This document shows, piece after piece, positions 1-5,243 of a stretch of DNA of 5,243 nt. The stretch is from Gammaproteobacteria bacterium (GTDB lineage: Bacteria > Pseudomonadota > Gammaproteobacteria > Pseudomonadales > Azotimanducaceae), in the NCBI GenBank assembly GCA_027293665.1, contig JAPUFN010000032.1:1-5243 (forward strand). The letters are read 5' to 3'. The notes under the pieces are model-generated. The model saw nothing but the letters and a program-made list of their open reading frames with translations, was not told where the DNA came from and searched no databases. Position 1 is the stretch's first letter, and each line of letters begins with the position of its first letter. The position numbers and the translations under genes were made by a program.

Positions 1-938
1 CCGACTTTCATCGCTTCCATTTCCGGGATCAGTCGTTCGATCAGACTTTCTGCAGTCCCTTTGCCGACCGCCACGGCTACAGGCAGTGCCATGCAGCGTT
101 CACCAGCGGAACCAAACGCTGCACCGACTATGTCTTTCACTGTCTGGTCGTAATCCGCATCTGGCAGCACGATGCCATGGTTCTTTGCGCCACCCATCGC
201 CTGGACCCGTTTGCCGTGAGCCGTGCCCGTGGCATAGACGTACTGTGCGATGTCCGATGACCCAACAAAGCTGACAGCACGGATGTCCTCGTGGGTGAGA
301 ATTGCATCAACCGCTTCCTTGTCGCCGTTGACCACGCTGAGAATGCCTGCGGGTGCGCCGGCCTGCAGCATGAGCTCTGCAAGTCGCATGGGGACGCCCG
401 GGTCTTTTTCTGAAGGTTTTAGAATGAAGGCGTTGCCGCAGGCAATTGCCGGTCCGAACATCCACATCGGGATCATGGCGGGAAAATTGAAAGGCGTAAT
501 CCCAGCGACCACGCCCAGTGGCTGGCGCATGGAATAGACATCGATTCCGGGTCCTGCGCCATCGGTAAATTCACCTTTCAGCAGGTGTGGAATGCCACAG
601 GCAAATTCGATGACTTCCAGGCCACGCTGTATGTCGCCGTGTGAATCAGCGATCACTTTGCCGTGCTCAATGCTCAATAGCCTCGCGAGGTTGTCGGCGT
701 CCGCCTCGACCAGAGACTTGAAGGCGAACATGACACGCGCTCGCCGCTGTGGATTGACCTGGGCCCACTGAATTTGCGCCTCGTTGGCCGCGGCGACGGC
801 TTGTGCGACTTCAGCCGCGCTCGCCAGTGCGACCTCGGCTTGAATTTCTCCTGTCGAAGGGTTGAAAACGTCAGCGGACCGGTCGCTGGTGCCGGGCGTG
901 GCGCAACCTGCGATGAAATGGCCGTATTGATGCGCCAT
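1..938 (-). CDS. mmsA: Methylmalonate-semialdehyde dehydrogenase (CoA-acylating), 3' end cut by window
   Basis: This enzyme oxidises methylmalonate semialdehyde or malonate semialdehyde with NAD+ and CoA to propionyl-CoA or acetyl-CoA plus CO2. It acts in the cytoplasm in valine, thymine or inositol catabolism. The frame is open from an ATG at 938 to the left edge, giving 312 residues of a family usually near 490-500. Visible aldehyde dehydrogenase features are PFNFP (149-153) with Asn151, the cofactor-binding LKPSEKDP (173-180), FVGSSD (224-229) and the catalytic Cys282 in GERCM. The family signature is AMGGAKNH (247-254), where ordinary aldehyde dehydrogenases have ELGGK with a catalytic Glu. 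Arg105 (QRGLEVIEF) and Arg281 fit the two arginines known in this family to hold the substrate carboxylate. The start is supported by AAGGGAG four bases upstream. Genes that usually accompany mmsA, such as mmsB and acyl-CoA dehydrogenase, would lie off the left edge. The family call is very secure; the exact pathway is inferred. Confidence 0.96.
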   Translation of the reverse strand, partial: MAHQYGHFIAGCATPGTSDRSADVFNPSTGEIQAEVALASAAEVAQAVAAANEAQIQWAQVNPQRRARVMFAFKSLVEADADNLARLLSIEHGKVIADSHGDIQRGLEVIEFACGIPHLLKGEFTDGAGPGIDVYSMRQPLGVVAGITPFNFPAMIPMWMFGPAIACGNAFILKPSEKDPGVPMRLAELMLQAGAPAGILSVVNGDKEAVDAILTHEDIRAVSFVGSSDIAQYVYATGTAHGKRVQAMGGAKNHGIVLPDADYDQTVKDIVGAAFGSAGERCMALPVAVAVGKGTAESLIERLIPEMEAMKV

Positions 939-942
939 AGCG

Positions 943-949
943 CTCCCTT
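943..949 (-). promoter_or_regulatory. Ribosome binding site of mmsA
   Basis: On the minus strand AAGGGAG sits four bases before the ATG at 938. It is close to the Shine-Dalgarno consensus, although the spacing is slightly short. No other in-frame start with a comparable site lies nearby, so it fixes the start of mmsA. Confidence 0.6.
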
Positions 950-970
950 AAGTGTCAGTTTGGGAAGCGA

Positions 971-1000
971 ATTCTAATCCGAGAGTCCCTGCGTGGTCAT
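971..1000 (-). promoter_or_regulatory. Candidate sigma70-type promoter for mmsA
   Basis: On the minus strand a TAGAAT hexamer (976-971, five of six matches to TATAAT) lies 18 bases downstream of ATGACC (1000-995, four of six matches to TTGACA). Transcription would start near 964 and leave a leader of about 26 bases before the ATG at 938. This is a reading by eye. A second -35-like TTGACC (1030-1025) lies further upstream but has no good -10 partner. Confidence 0.35.
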
Positions 1001-1019
1001 GTCTAAGATTCGAGCGGAA

Positions 1020-1037
1020 AAATGGGTCAAACCATTT
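1020..1037. promoter_or_regulatory. 18-bp inverted repeat, candidate operator
   Basis: Two perfect 6-base arms, AAATGG and CCATTT, are separated by six bases (GTCAAA). The dyad lies in the 212-base region between the divergent mmsA and GIN-domain genes, about 20 bases upstream of the proposed mmsA -35 element and overlapping the alternative TTGACC. Size and position fit a dimeric repressor or activator site, but no regulator gene is present in the window and the motif matches no operator I can name. A chance dyad of this size in 200 bases is possible. Confidence 0.3.
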
Positions 1038-1138
1038 AAGCCCAGGGTGCGACATAGGGGTGTGAAGCGTAAAGTAACGTATGGATTCGTTTGATTGATT
1101 CAACGGAATTGAGAGACTCGGGAGATCCAATCGATTAT

Positions 1139-1144
1139 GAGGAG
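1139..1144 (+). promoter_or_regulatory. Ribosome binding site that sets the GIN-domain gene start
   Basis: GAGGAG lies six bases before the ATG at 1151. The frame stays open upstream to a TTG at 1091. That longer version would put 20 polar, acidic residues ahead of the signal peptide and has no comparable binding site. The ATG at 1151 is therefore preferred. Confidence 0.75.
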
Positions 1145-1150
1145 ACAACA

Positions 1151-1933
1151 ATGATCAAGAGCATCGGCCTGATCCACGGCCTGATCGCGCTGGGCCTTGC
1201 TGCTTGCATCAGCAATGCCATGGCGGACCAGATCACGGAATCGCGGGATGTCAGCGGATTTTCCGCGATTTCGTTCGCCGGCTCCGGTGATCTGTATTTA
1301 ACACAGGGTGATGAAGAATCTTTGAGCGTTGAGGCGGACGATGATGTGATGTCCAGCATCGTCACTGAAGTCAAAGATGGCGTGCTGCATCTTTATAGAA
1401 AGAAAACGAGCAGCTGGCGCGGCTGGTTCGATGACGATGATGTTCGCTACGACCTGACCTTCGTTACGCTTGATTCCCTGCGCATCGCGGGGAGTGGCGA
1501 CGCCTTCGCTGGTCGCATCGAAGGTGCGGACTTCGCGATCAGTATCAGCGGTTCCGCCGATGTCAATATCGATGAGCTGGATGTTGATTCACTAGAGATA
1601 GCGGTTACCGGTTCAGGCGAGCTGCATGTCGCTGAGCTCAATGCAGGGGAACTCAAAAGCCGCATCACCGGATCCGGTGAGGTTCAGGTGAGCGGGGCCG
1701 TGAATTCGCAACAGATTTCGGTCACGGGTAGTGGTGATCACATCGCGCCGATGCTGCAAAGCGAGTCCGTTGCAGCGCGCGTGGCGGGTTCCGGTACAGT
1801 CGATGTCTGGGTGACTGGCGATCTCGAAGCAAATGTCAGCGGGTCTGGTGATGTCATCTATCGTGGTGACCCCAGCGTCAACAGCCGTGTTTCCGGCTCC
1901 GGAGATGTTTCGCAGCGCAGCGAACGTATGTAG
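1151..1933 (+). CDS. Exported head-GIN-domain (DUF2807) beta-helix protein
   Basis: This 260-residue protein belongs to the family labelled 'putative auto-transporter adhesin, head GIN domain'. Its molecular role is not established and it is expected at the cell surface or in the periplasm. Residues 1-25 form a signal peptide with Lys3, a hydrophobic stretch (5-18) and a possible signal peptidase I cut after NAMA (25). LAAC (16-19) also fits a lipobox with Cys19, so it could instead be a lipoprotein. The mature part carries nine turns of the form [A/S/T]-G-S-[G/A], starting with Gly at 44, 114, 134, 154, 174, 193, 213, 231 and 249. The last eight recur every 18-20 residues, as expected for rungs of a right-handed beta-helix. 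An acidic patch DDDD (94-97) interrupts the region between the first two turns. The protein is rich in Asp and Glu. It lies divergent from mmsA and 95 bases before the nitroreductase gene. The family call is secure; a role in adhesion is only the label's suggestion. Confidence 0.9.
   Translation: MIKSIGLIHGLIALGLAACISNAMADQITESRDVSGFSAISFAGSGDLYLTQGDEESLSVEADDDVMSSIVTEVKDGVLHLYRKKTSSWRGWFDDDDVRYDLTFVTLDSLRIAGSGDAFAGRIEGADFAISISGSADVNIDELDVDSLEIAVTGSGELHVAELNAGELKSRITGSGEVQVSGAVNSQQISVTGSGDHIAPMLQSESVAARVAGSGTVDVWVTGDLEANVSGSGDVIYRGDPSVNSRVSGSGDVSQRSERM
1490..1906 (+). repeat. Protein-level GSG-turn repeats, eight units
   Basis: This stretch of the GIN-domain gene encodes eight consecutive Gly-Ser-Gly/Ala turns at intervals of 20, 20, 20, 19, 20, 18 and 18 residues, usually followed by Asp or Glu and then a beta-strand-like segment. 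The codons differ from unit to unit: for example GGG-AGT-GGC, GGT-TCC-GCC, GGA-TCC-GGT and GGG-TCT-GGT. The DNA is therefore not a recent tandem duplication. The repeat is held at the protein level. The pitch matches one coil of a beta-helix. Confidence 0.8.
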
Positions 1934-1939
1934 CAGATA

Positions 1940-1955
1940 GTCCAGCTGTCCAGCT
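1940..1955. repeat. Tandem 8-bp direct repeat between GIN and nitroreductase genes
   Basis: GTCCAGCT occurs twice head to tail, starting seven bases after the GIN stop codon. It is followed by a bulged GC-rich hairpin (1957-1972, arms GCGGAC and GTCCCGC) and a short dyad (1973-1983, GGAT/ATCC). No T-run follows, so this is not a normal intrinsic terminator. It may be slippage debris or a small RNA-processing structure; function is unknown. Confidence 0.4.
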
Positions 1956-2017
1956 TGCGGACGCCGTCCCGCGGATGTCATCCTGCGCAATCCAGTCACG
2001 CGCACGACGATCGTGTA

Positions 2018-2023
2018 AAGGAG
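2018..2023 (+). promoter_or_regulatory. Ribosome binding site that sets the nitroreductase start
   Basis: AAGGAG lies five bases before the ATG at 2029. An upstream in-frame ATG at 1975 would add 18 residues unlike any nitroreductase N-terminus and has no such site, so the shorter form is chosen. Confidence 0.8.
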
Positions 2024-2028
2024 AAGGG

Positions 2029-2688
2029 ATGGCGGCTGAAGTTGGGCTCTATGAAGCCATGAGTACGCTGCGCGCCGTCCGCCGGTTACGCAGCGAGACG
2101 ATCCCCGATGATGTTTTGCAACGCATCCTGCAGGCAGGTGCCTGGGCGCCAAGCGGTGGCAATGTTCAGCCGTGGCGGGTTGTTGTTGCTAAAGATCCAC
2201 AGATCAGGAGCCAGCTTGGCGAACTCTACGCCCCCGAATGGGCGAAATACCGCAGCGGTGCCTGGAAAAACGTCGAGCGACTGACGGGCGAGGCGAGGGC
2301 AGGCCAGGAACGGATGCTGCGGGCGGCGGATCATCTCGGAGAACATTTCGGTTCTGCTCCGGTCATCCTGGTCTTCTGCTTCAATCCCACGACAATGGCA
2401 ATCACAGACTCCGATCTGCCACGACCCAGTGTGGTCGGTGGCGGCTCAGTCTACCCGGCGGTGCAGAATGTCATGCTTGCATGCCGAGCCGAAGGAATCG
2501 GCTGCACGTTGACTACCCTGCTGTGCTTTCAGGAGGACGCCGTCCGCGAACTCCTGGCAATCCCCGACCCGTGGTATACGTGCGCGTTCATGCCGATCGG
2601 CTACCCTGAACTACGCGGTCACGGACCGATCAGCCGGCGACCCGTCGAGAAACTCGCCTACCTGGATCGCTGGCAGGGCAAGTTCTGA
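2029..2688 (+). CDS. Nitroreductase-family FMN-dependent oxidoreductase
   Basis: This 219-residue protein belongs to the nitroreductase superfamily: soluble homodimers that bind FMN at the subunit interface and reduce nitro, quinone or enone groups with NAD(P)H. The N-terminal arginine cluster (Arg15, Arg18, Arg19, Arg21) and APSGGNVQPW (40-49) are the phosphate- and flavin-binding signature. The central segment SVYPAVQNVMLA (140-151), followed by GIG (156-158), is the conserved helix typical of the fold. MPIGYPE (188-194) and RRPVEKLAYLDRW (203-215) close the domain as usual. Length is normal and no key residue appears lost. There is no signal peptide, so it should be cytoplasmic. The natural substrate cannot be read from sequence. 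It follows the GIN-domain gene on the same strand and converges on the arginase-like gene, with only 65 bases between the two stop codons. The family call is secure; no gene symbol is justified. Confidence 0.93.
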   Translation: MAAEVGLYEAMSTLRAVRRLRSETIPDDVLQRILQAGAWAPSGGNVQPWRVVVAKDPQIRSQLGELYAPEWAKYRSGAWKNVERLTGEARAGQERMLRAADHLGEHFGSAPVILVFCFNPTTMAITDSDLPRPSVVGGGSVYPAVQNVMLACRAEGIGCTLTTLLCFQEDAVRELLAIPDPWYTCAFMPIGYPELRGHGPISRRPVEKLAYLDRWQGKF

Positions 2689-2753
2689 CTCCCTGGTTCG
2701 CTGTGGGTCGGGCTTGCGTTGGCAATCGCATTACGACCGGGGACAGCCTACCG

Positions 2754-3746
2754 CTAGTCTCTCTCAGCGATTCCTGAAACTGCTCCAGCGACCATGTCGT
2801 GTATCGCCTTCAGCGTCAGCTTGCCCGGATCATTCAGGTGCGGATAGGAGGCAATTCCCAGGGCGGCCGTTTTCGGATAGCTGAACATCACTTCGATGGC
2901 GGCGGCGAGTTCTTTGCCCGTTGGACCGTTGGGGACGGTCAGCGGATGCCCTGAGACTTCCGCCGGGTCCAGGACGTCGAGATCCACATGCACGTAGACG
3001 ATGTCCGATATTGCGGTCAGCTGACGCATTTGCTCGTGCAGATTACTGCTCAAATTCCGCACGTCTTCGGTGGAAATCTGCGGGATGGCGTCACGCTCGA
3101 TCCGCTCCTGTTCGAGCGGGTCGGTATCGCGTACGCCCACCATCACGATGTGGGATTTAGGCAGAGGTTCATCCATGCCGGCCTGCTTGCGCATTCGAAT
3201 GAGGCCGTCACCAGCGGCGATCGCCACCGGCATTCCACCCAGCATGCCGGAGAGCGTCGTTTCAGGCGTATTGTAGTCGCCATGAGCGTCAATCCAGACG
3301 AGGCCGATACGCTGCGGACCGCCGCTGCCTGCCTGCGTGGCATGTTGCAGTCCGCCTAACATACCCATCAGTGATGAGCAGTTATTGTACAAACCAAGGT
3401 TCAGCAAGCCTGCATTGAAATTCTCGGTCGCCATGTTTGCCAGGTGACCGCTGGCAAGGCCAAACCGGTTCCAGCGGCCGTACTGGGCTTTGTCCTGCGC
3501 GGTGAGTGTGACGGTCCGCGTTCGCACGATGCGGCCGCCGGCTGATTCGATAATCGCCGCAAGCCCACCTTCGGTCATGGCAAGTGCATCACCGTCGATC
3601 TCTGGACCCGCGCGATCTCCAGCGTAAGGGTTGATGACAATTCCGACATCAACGACGGCCCAGGCCGGTCCCGCGAGCAGCGCGAGTATCAGGCACATGC
3701 CGCTCAAGCACGCATGCCAGAATCCTGTGTTTATTCGATCGAGCAT
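2754..3746 (-). CDS. Exported arginase/agmatinase-fold (ureohydrolase family) protein, atypical active site
   Basis: This 330-residue protein has the ureohydrolase fold, whose members use a two-metal centre to hydrolyse guanidino or similar C-N groups. Two metal motifs are intact: DAHGDYNTPET (153-163; Asp153, His155, Asp157) and VDLDVLDP (254-261; Asp255, Asp257). The first motif, normally GGDHS, reads NNCS here, with Cys123 in place of the metal-binding His. By eye the catalytic His of SGNxHG is replaced in SGMLGG, and the late catalytic Glu seems absent near IASYPHLND. The substrate is therefore unknown; it is probably not a classical arginase. Residues 1-30 look like a Sec signal peptide: Arg4, a hydrophobic core, then a cut after AWA (28-30). 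Most family members are cytoplasmic. The ATG at 3746 is preferred over an in-frame TTG at 3764 because AGGGGG lies eight bases upstream. The gene begins 21 bases after the amidohydrolase stop, so the two are probably co-transcribed. Confidence 0.87.
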   Translation of the reverse strand: MLDRINTGFWHACLSGMCLILALLAGPAWAVVDVGIVINPYAGDRAGPEIDGDALAMTEGGLAAIIESAGGRIVRTRTVTLTAQDKAQYGRWNRFGLASGHLANMATENFNAGLLNLGLYNNCSSLMGMLGGLQHATQAGSGGPQRIGLVWIDAHGDYNTPETTLSGMLGGMPVAIAAGDGLIRMRKQAGMDEPLPKSHIVMVGVRDTDPLEQERIERDAIPQISTEDVRNLSSNLHEQMRQLTAISDIVYVHVDLDVLDPAEVSGHPLTVPNGPTGKELAAAIEVMFSYPKTAALGIASYPHLNDPGKLTLKAIHDMVAGAVSGIAERD

Positions 3747-3754
3747 GGTGGCTG

Positions 3755-3760
3755 CCCCCT
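3755..3760 (-). promoter_or_regulatory. Ribosome binding site that sets the arginase-like start
   Basis: On the minus strand AGGGGG lies eight bases before the ATG at 3746, in the short spacer after the amidohydrolase stop codon. It falls inside the reading frame opened by the TTG at 3764, which argues for the ATG as the true start. Confidence 0.6.
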
Positions 3761-3767
3761 GCAACTA

Positions 3768-5243
3768 TCAGTCTGCTTCGTAAACGATTTTACCCGCCAC
3801 GATCGTCAGCAGAATTCTGCCGTCGAGTATCGCGCCGGGATCGGTCTCGGACAATTTGAATGGATCGATATCCATAACGGTCAGATCCGCCCAGCGACCA
3901 GTTTCGACAATGCCCGTGACATCTTCGCGGAAACCTGCATAGGCCGACCAGCTCGTGTAGGCGCGCAGGGCTTCATCTATGTTGACTGATTCCCCGGTAT
4001 ACCAGCCAGCACTGGGTTGGCGTTGCTTGTCGCGGCGGGTGAGCGCTGCGTGGATACCATAGAAGATGTTGTGGTCGGATCCGGGATTGTCGGCGTTGAA
4101 CGTCAGCCTCGCGCCGGATTGGCGCAGCGTTCTCCAGGCATAGGCGCCGAGCACGCGCTCCGGACCCAGTCGTTGTTCAGCCCACGTCTTATCTTCCACC
4201 GCATGCGGTGGTTCCATCGACGCAATCAGATTCAGTTGACCGAAGCGTGGCATGTCGGCAGGCGAGATGACCTGGGCGTGTTCGATGCGATTGCGTTGCG
4301 CGCTCAGACTGGGATCGTCGCTGTAGACGTCCGTCAGAAAATCCAGTGTTTCCCGATTGCCGGCGTCACCAATTGCATGGATGGCCACTTGAAAGCCGCG
4401 CCGCATCATCTGAGCGACCAACGCCTGATCGAATCCGTACTCGCCGCCACTGACGCCCCGGTGGCCTGGCCGATCGCTGTAGTCCTCGAGCAAACGGGCA
4501 CCCCGTGAACCCAGCGCGCCGTCGTAGAAGGCTTTTACAGAACGGGTAACCAGAAAGCTTGCGGCATCGATATCCGGTCCCTTTTCCAGCCATTCGCGTG
4601 CCAGGGACTCATCGCGTACTGAAAGCATGGCATAGACCCGCAACGGCAATCGAGCCTCGGCTTCGAGTGTTTCCAGTATGGCCATCTCGGCCCGCTCGAG
4701 GCCTGCATCGTGGACGGTGACATAACCATCGGCGGCCATCTGGTCTAACGCGATGAGCACCTGTTGTGTCATCTGCTCTGCCGTTGGCGGGGGGATGGCT
4801 GCTTCCAGCAGTGGCACTGCGCGGTTCAGCAACAGTCCACTGGGTTCACCGTTGTCAAAGTAACCGATTTCACCACCGTTCGGTGTCACGGTCTCGCTGG
4901 TGATGCCGGCACGCGCGAACGCTCTGGCGTTACCCCAGCCGGCAAAACTGTGGAGACTGCGCATATAAACTGGATGGTCGGGTACTTCGGTCGACAAAAG
5001 ACGCATATCCGGGTAGCGATTGGCCCACGCACCTTCGTCCCAGCCCTGGCCTATGATCCATTCACCGGCGGGTACGTCAGCTGCTTTGGCAACGATTCGG
5101 GCAACGGCTTCTTCTTCGGTGGCCACATCGTAGAGGCTAACCCGACTGAGGGAGGCGCCGAGACTGAATATGTGGGTGTGGGAGTCGACGAGTCCTGGTA
5201 ACACGATCGCGCCATTGACATTGATAACCCGCGTGTCATCTCC
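3768..5243 (-). CDS. Amidohydrolase family protein (YtcJ-like, Amidohydro_3), 5' end cut by window
   Basis: This is a metal-dependent hydrolase with the amidohydrolase TIM-barrel fold. Relatives cleave amide or formamide C-N bonds in diverse small molecules; the substrate here is unknown. 491 residues are visible and the frame stays open to the right edge. In visible numbering, the first metal motif is DSHTH (20-24; His22, His24). Lys237 lies in VKAFYDGALGSR, and His289 in AIHAIGD. His322 lies in RIEHAQ, and Asp385 in NADNPGSDHNIFYG. The C-terminal GRWADLTVMDIDPF and GKIVYEAD form the usual beta-sandwich tail. The GTG at 5204 lies inside the strand just before PGLVDSHTH, which normally sits about 50-60 residues into these proteins, so it is not the start. 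Roughly that many residues, plus any leader peptide, are off-window. Many relatives are exported, which cannot be judged here. It is the upstream member of a two-gene unit with the arginase-like gene. Confidence 0.93.
   Translation of the reverse strand, partial: GDDTRVINVNGAIVLPGLVDSHTHIFSLGASLSRVSLYDVATEEEAVARIVAKAADVPAGEWIIGQGWDEGAWANRYPDMRLLSTEVPDHPVYMRSLHSFAGWGNARAFARAGITSETVTPNGGEIGYFDNGEPSGLLLNRAVPLLEAAIPPPTAEQMTQQVLIALDQMAADGYVTVHDAGLERAEMAILETLEAEARLPLRVYAMLSVRDESLAREWLEKGPDIDAASFLVTRSVKAFYDGALGSRGARLLEDYSDRPGHRGVSGGEYGFDQALVAQMMRRGFQVAIHAIGDAGNRETLDFLTDVYSDDPSLSAQRNRIEHAQVISPADMPRFGQLNLIASMEPPHAVEDKTWAEQRLGPERVLGAYAWRTLRQSGARLTFNADNPGSDHNIFYGIHAALTRRDKQRQPSAGWYTGESVNIDEALRAYTSWSAYAGFREDVTGIVETGRWADLTVMDIDPFKLSETDPGAILDGRILLTIVAGKIVYEAD

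Noticed and set aside
1091..1119. A -35-like TTGATT upstream of the GIN-domain gene
   Set aside because: No -10-like hexamer lies at 16-18 bases; the sequence there is GC-rich. I found no convincing promoter for this gene.
1091..1150. TTG start giving the GIN-domain protein 20 extra residues
   Set aside because: The extension is acidic and would precede a normal signal peptide. GAGGAG and ATG at 1151 are a better start.
1957..1972. Intrinsic terminator after the GIN-domain gene
   Set aside because: The hairpin has a bulge and is not followed by a run of T; it is listed only as spacer structure.
1613..2152. A 179-codon open frame on the minus strand across the GIN-domain end and nitroreductase start
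   Set aside because: It overlaps two well-supported genes, has low-complexity Arg/His/Ala-rich composition, no recognisable domain and no ribosome binding site. It is a shadow frame.
2238..2609. A 123-codon frame on the plus strand inside the nitroreductase gene
   Set aside because: It is an alternate frame of a gene with clear motifs, and its composition (Arg, Gly, Pro, Cys) is typical of a shadow.
2689..2753. A bidirectional terminator between the convergent nitroreductase and arginase-like genes
   Set aside because: Only very short stems, such as TTGC/GCAA near 2714-2725, are visible, with no T-run on either strand. I cannot support a terminator call.
4017..4508. A 163-codon open frame on the plus strand inside the amidohydrolase gene
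   Set aside because: The minus-strand amidohydrolase is continuous and motif-rich through this stretch; the plus frame shows no family features.
5202..5204. GTG as the amidohydrolase start
   Set aside because: It lies within the strand leading to the HxH motif and the frame stays open to the window edge, so the gene is simply truncated by the window.

Overview
The window looks like chromosomal DNA of a Gram-negative bacterium, most likely a proteobacterium and plausibly a gammaproteobacterium. This rests on GC content that looks mid-to-high 50s by eye (not counted), Sec-type leader peptides, purine-rich ribosome binding sites and the character of the encoded proteins. I see no rRNA, tRNA, CRISPR, insertion sequence or phage gene. 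The window holds five protein genes; two run off its ends.

Left part (1-1150): the first 312 residues of a CoA-acylating methylmalonate-semialdehyde dehydrogenase (MmsA), read leftwards and cut by the window edge. A 212-base divergent intergenic region follows. It carries a plausible sigma70-type promoter for mmsA and an 18-bp inverted repeat that could be an operator.

Middle (1151-2688): two rightward genes. The first encodes a secreted or lipid-anchored head-GIN-domain (DUF2807) beta-helix protein. It has nine Gly-Ser-Gly-like turns, eight of them repeating every 18-20 residues. The second encodes an FMN-dependent nitroreductase-family oxidoreductase. A 95-base gap separates them and holds a tandem 8-bp repeat and weak dyads. 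They may or may not share a transcript.

Right part (2754-5243): two leftward genes in a tight operon, convergent with the nitroreductase gene. The upstream gene, cut by the right edge, encodes a metal-dependent amidohydrolase of the YtcJ/Amidohydro_3 type. The downstream gene, 21 bases later, encodes an arginase/agmatinase-fold protein with a clear N-terminal signal peptide. In it the first metal-binding motif reads Asn-Asn-Cys-Ser instead of Gly-Gly-Asp-His-Ser, and the usual catalytic His and Glu appear to be absent.

MmsA is ordinary central catabolism (valine, thymine or inositol breakdown). The most unusual part is the amidohydrolase plus exported arginase-like pair, which suggests a two-enzyme hydrolytic route for an unidentified C-N bonded compound, possibly outside the cytoplasm. 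Nothing here amounts to a demonstrable new defence or mobile system.
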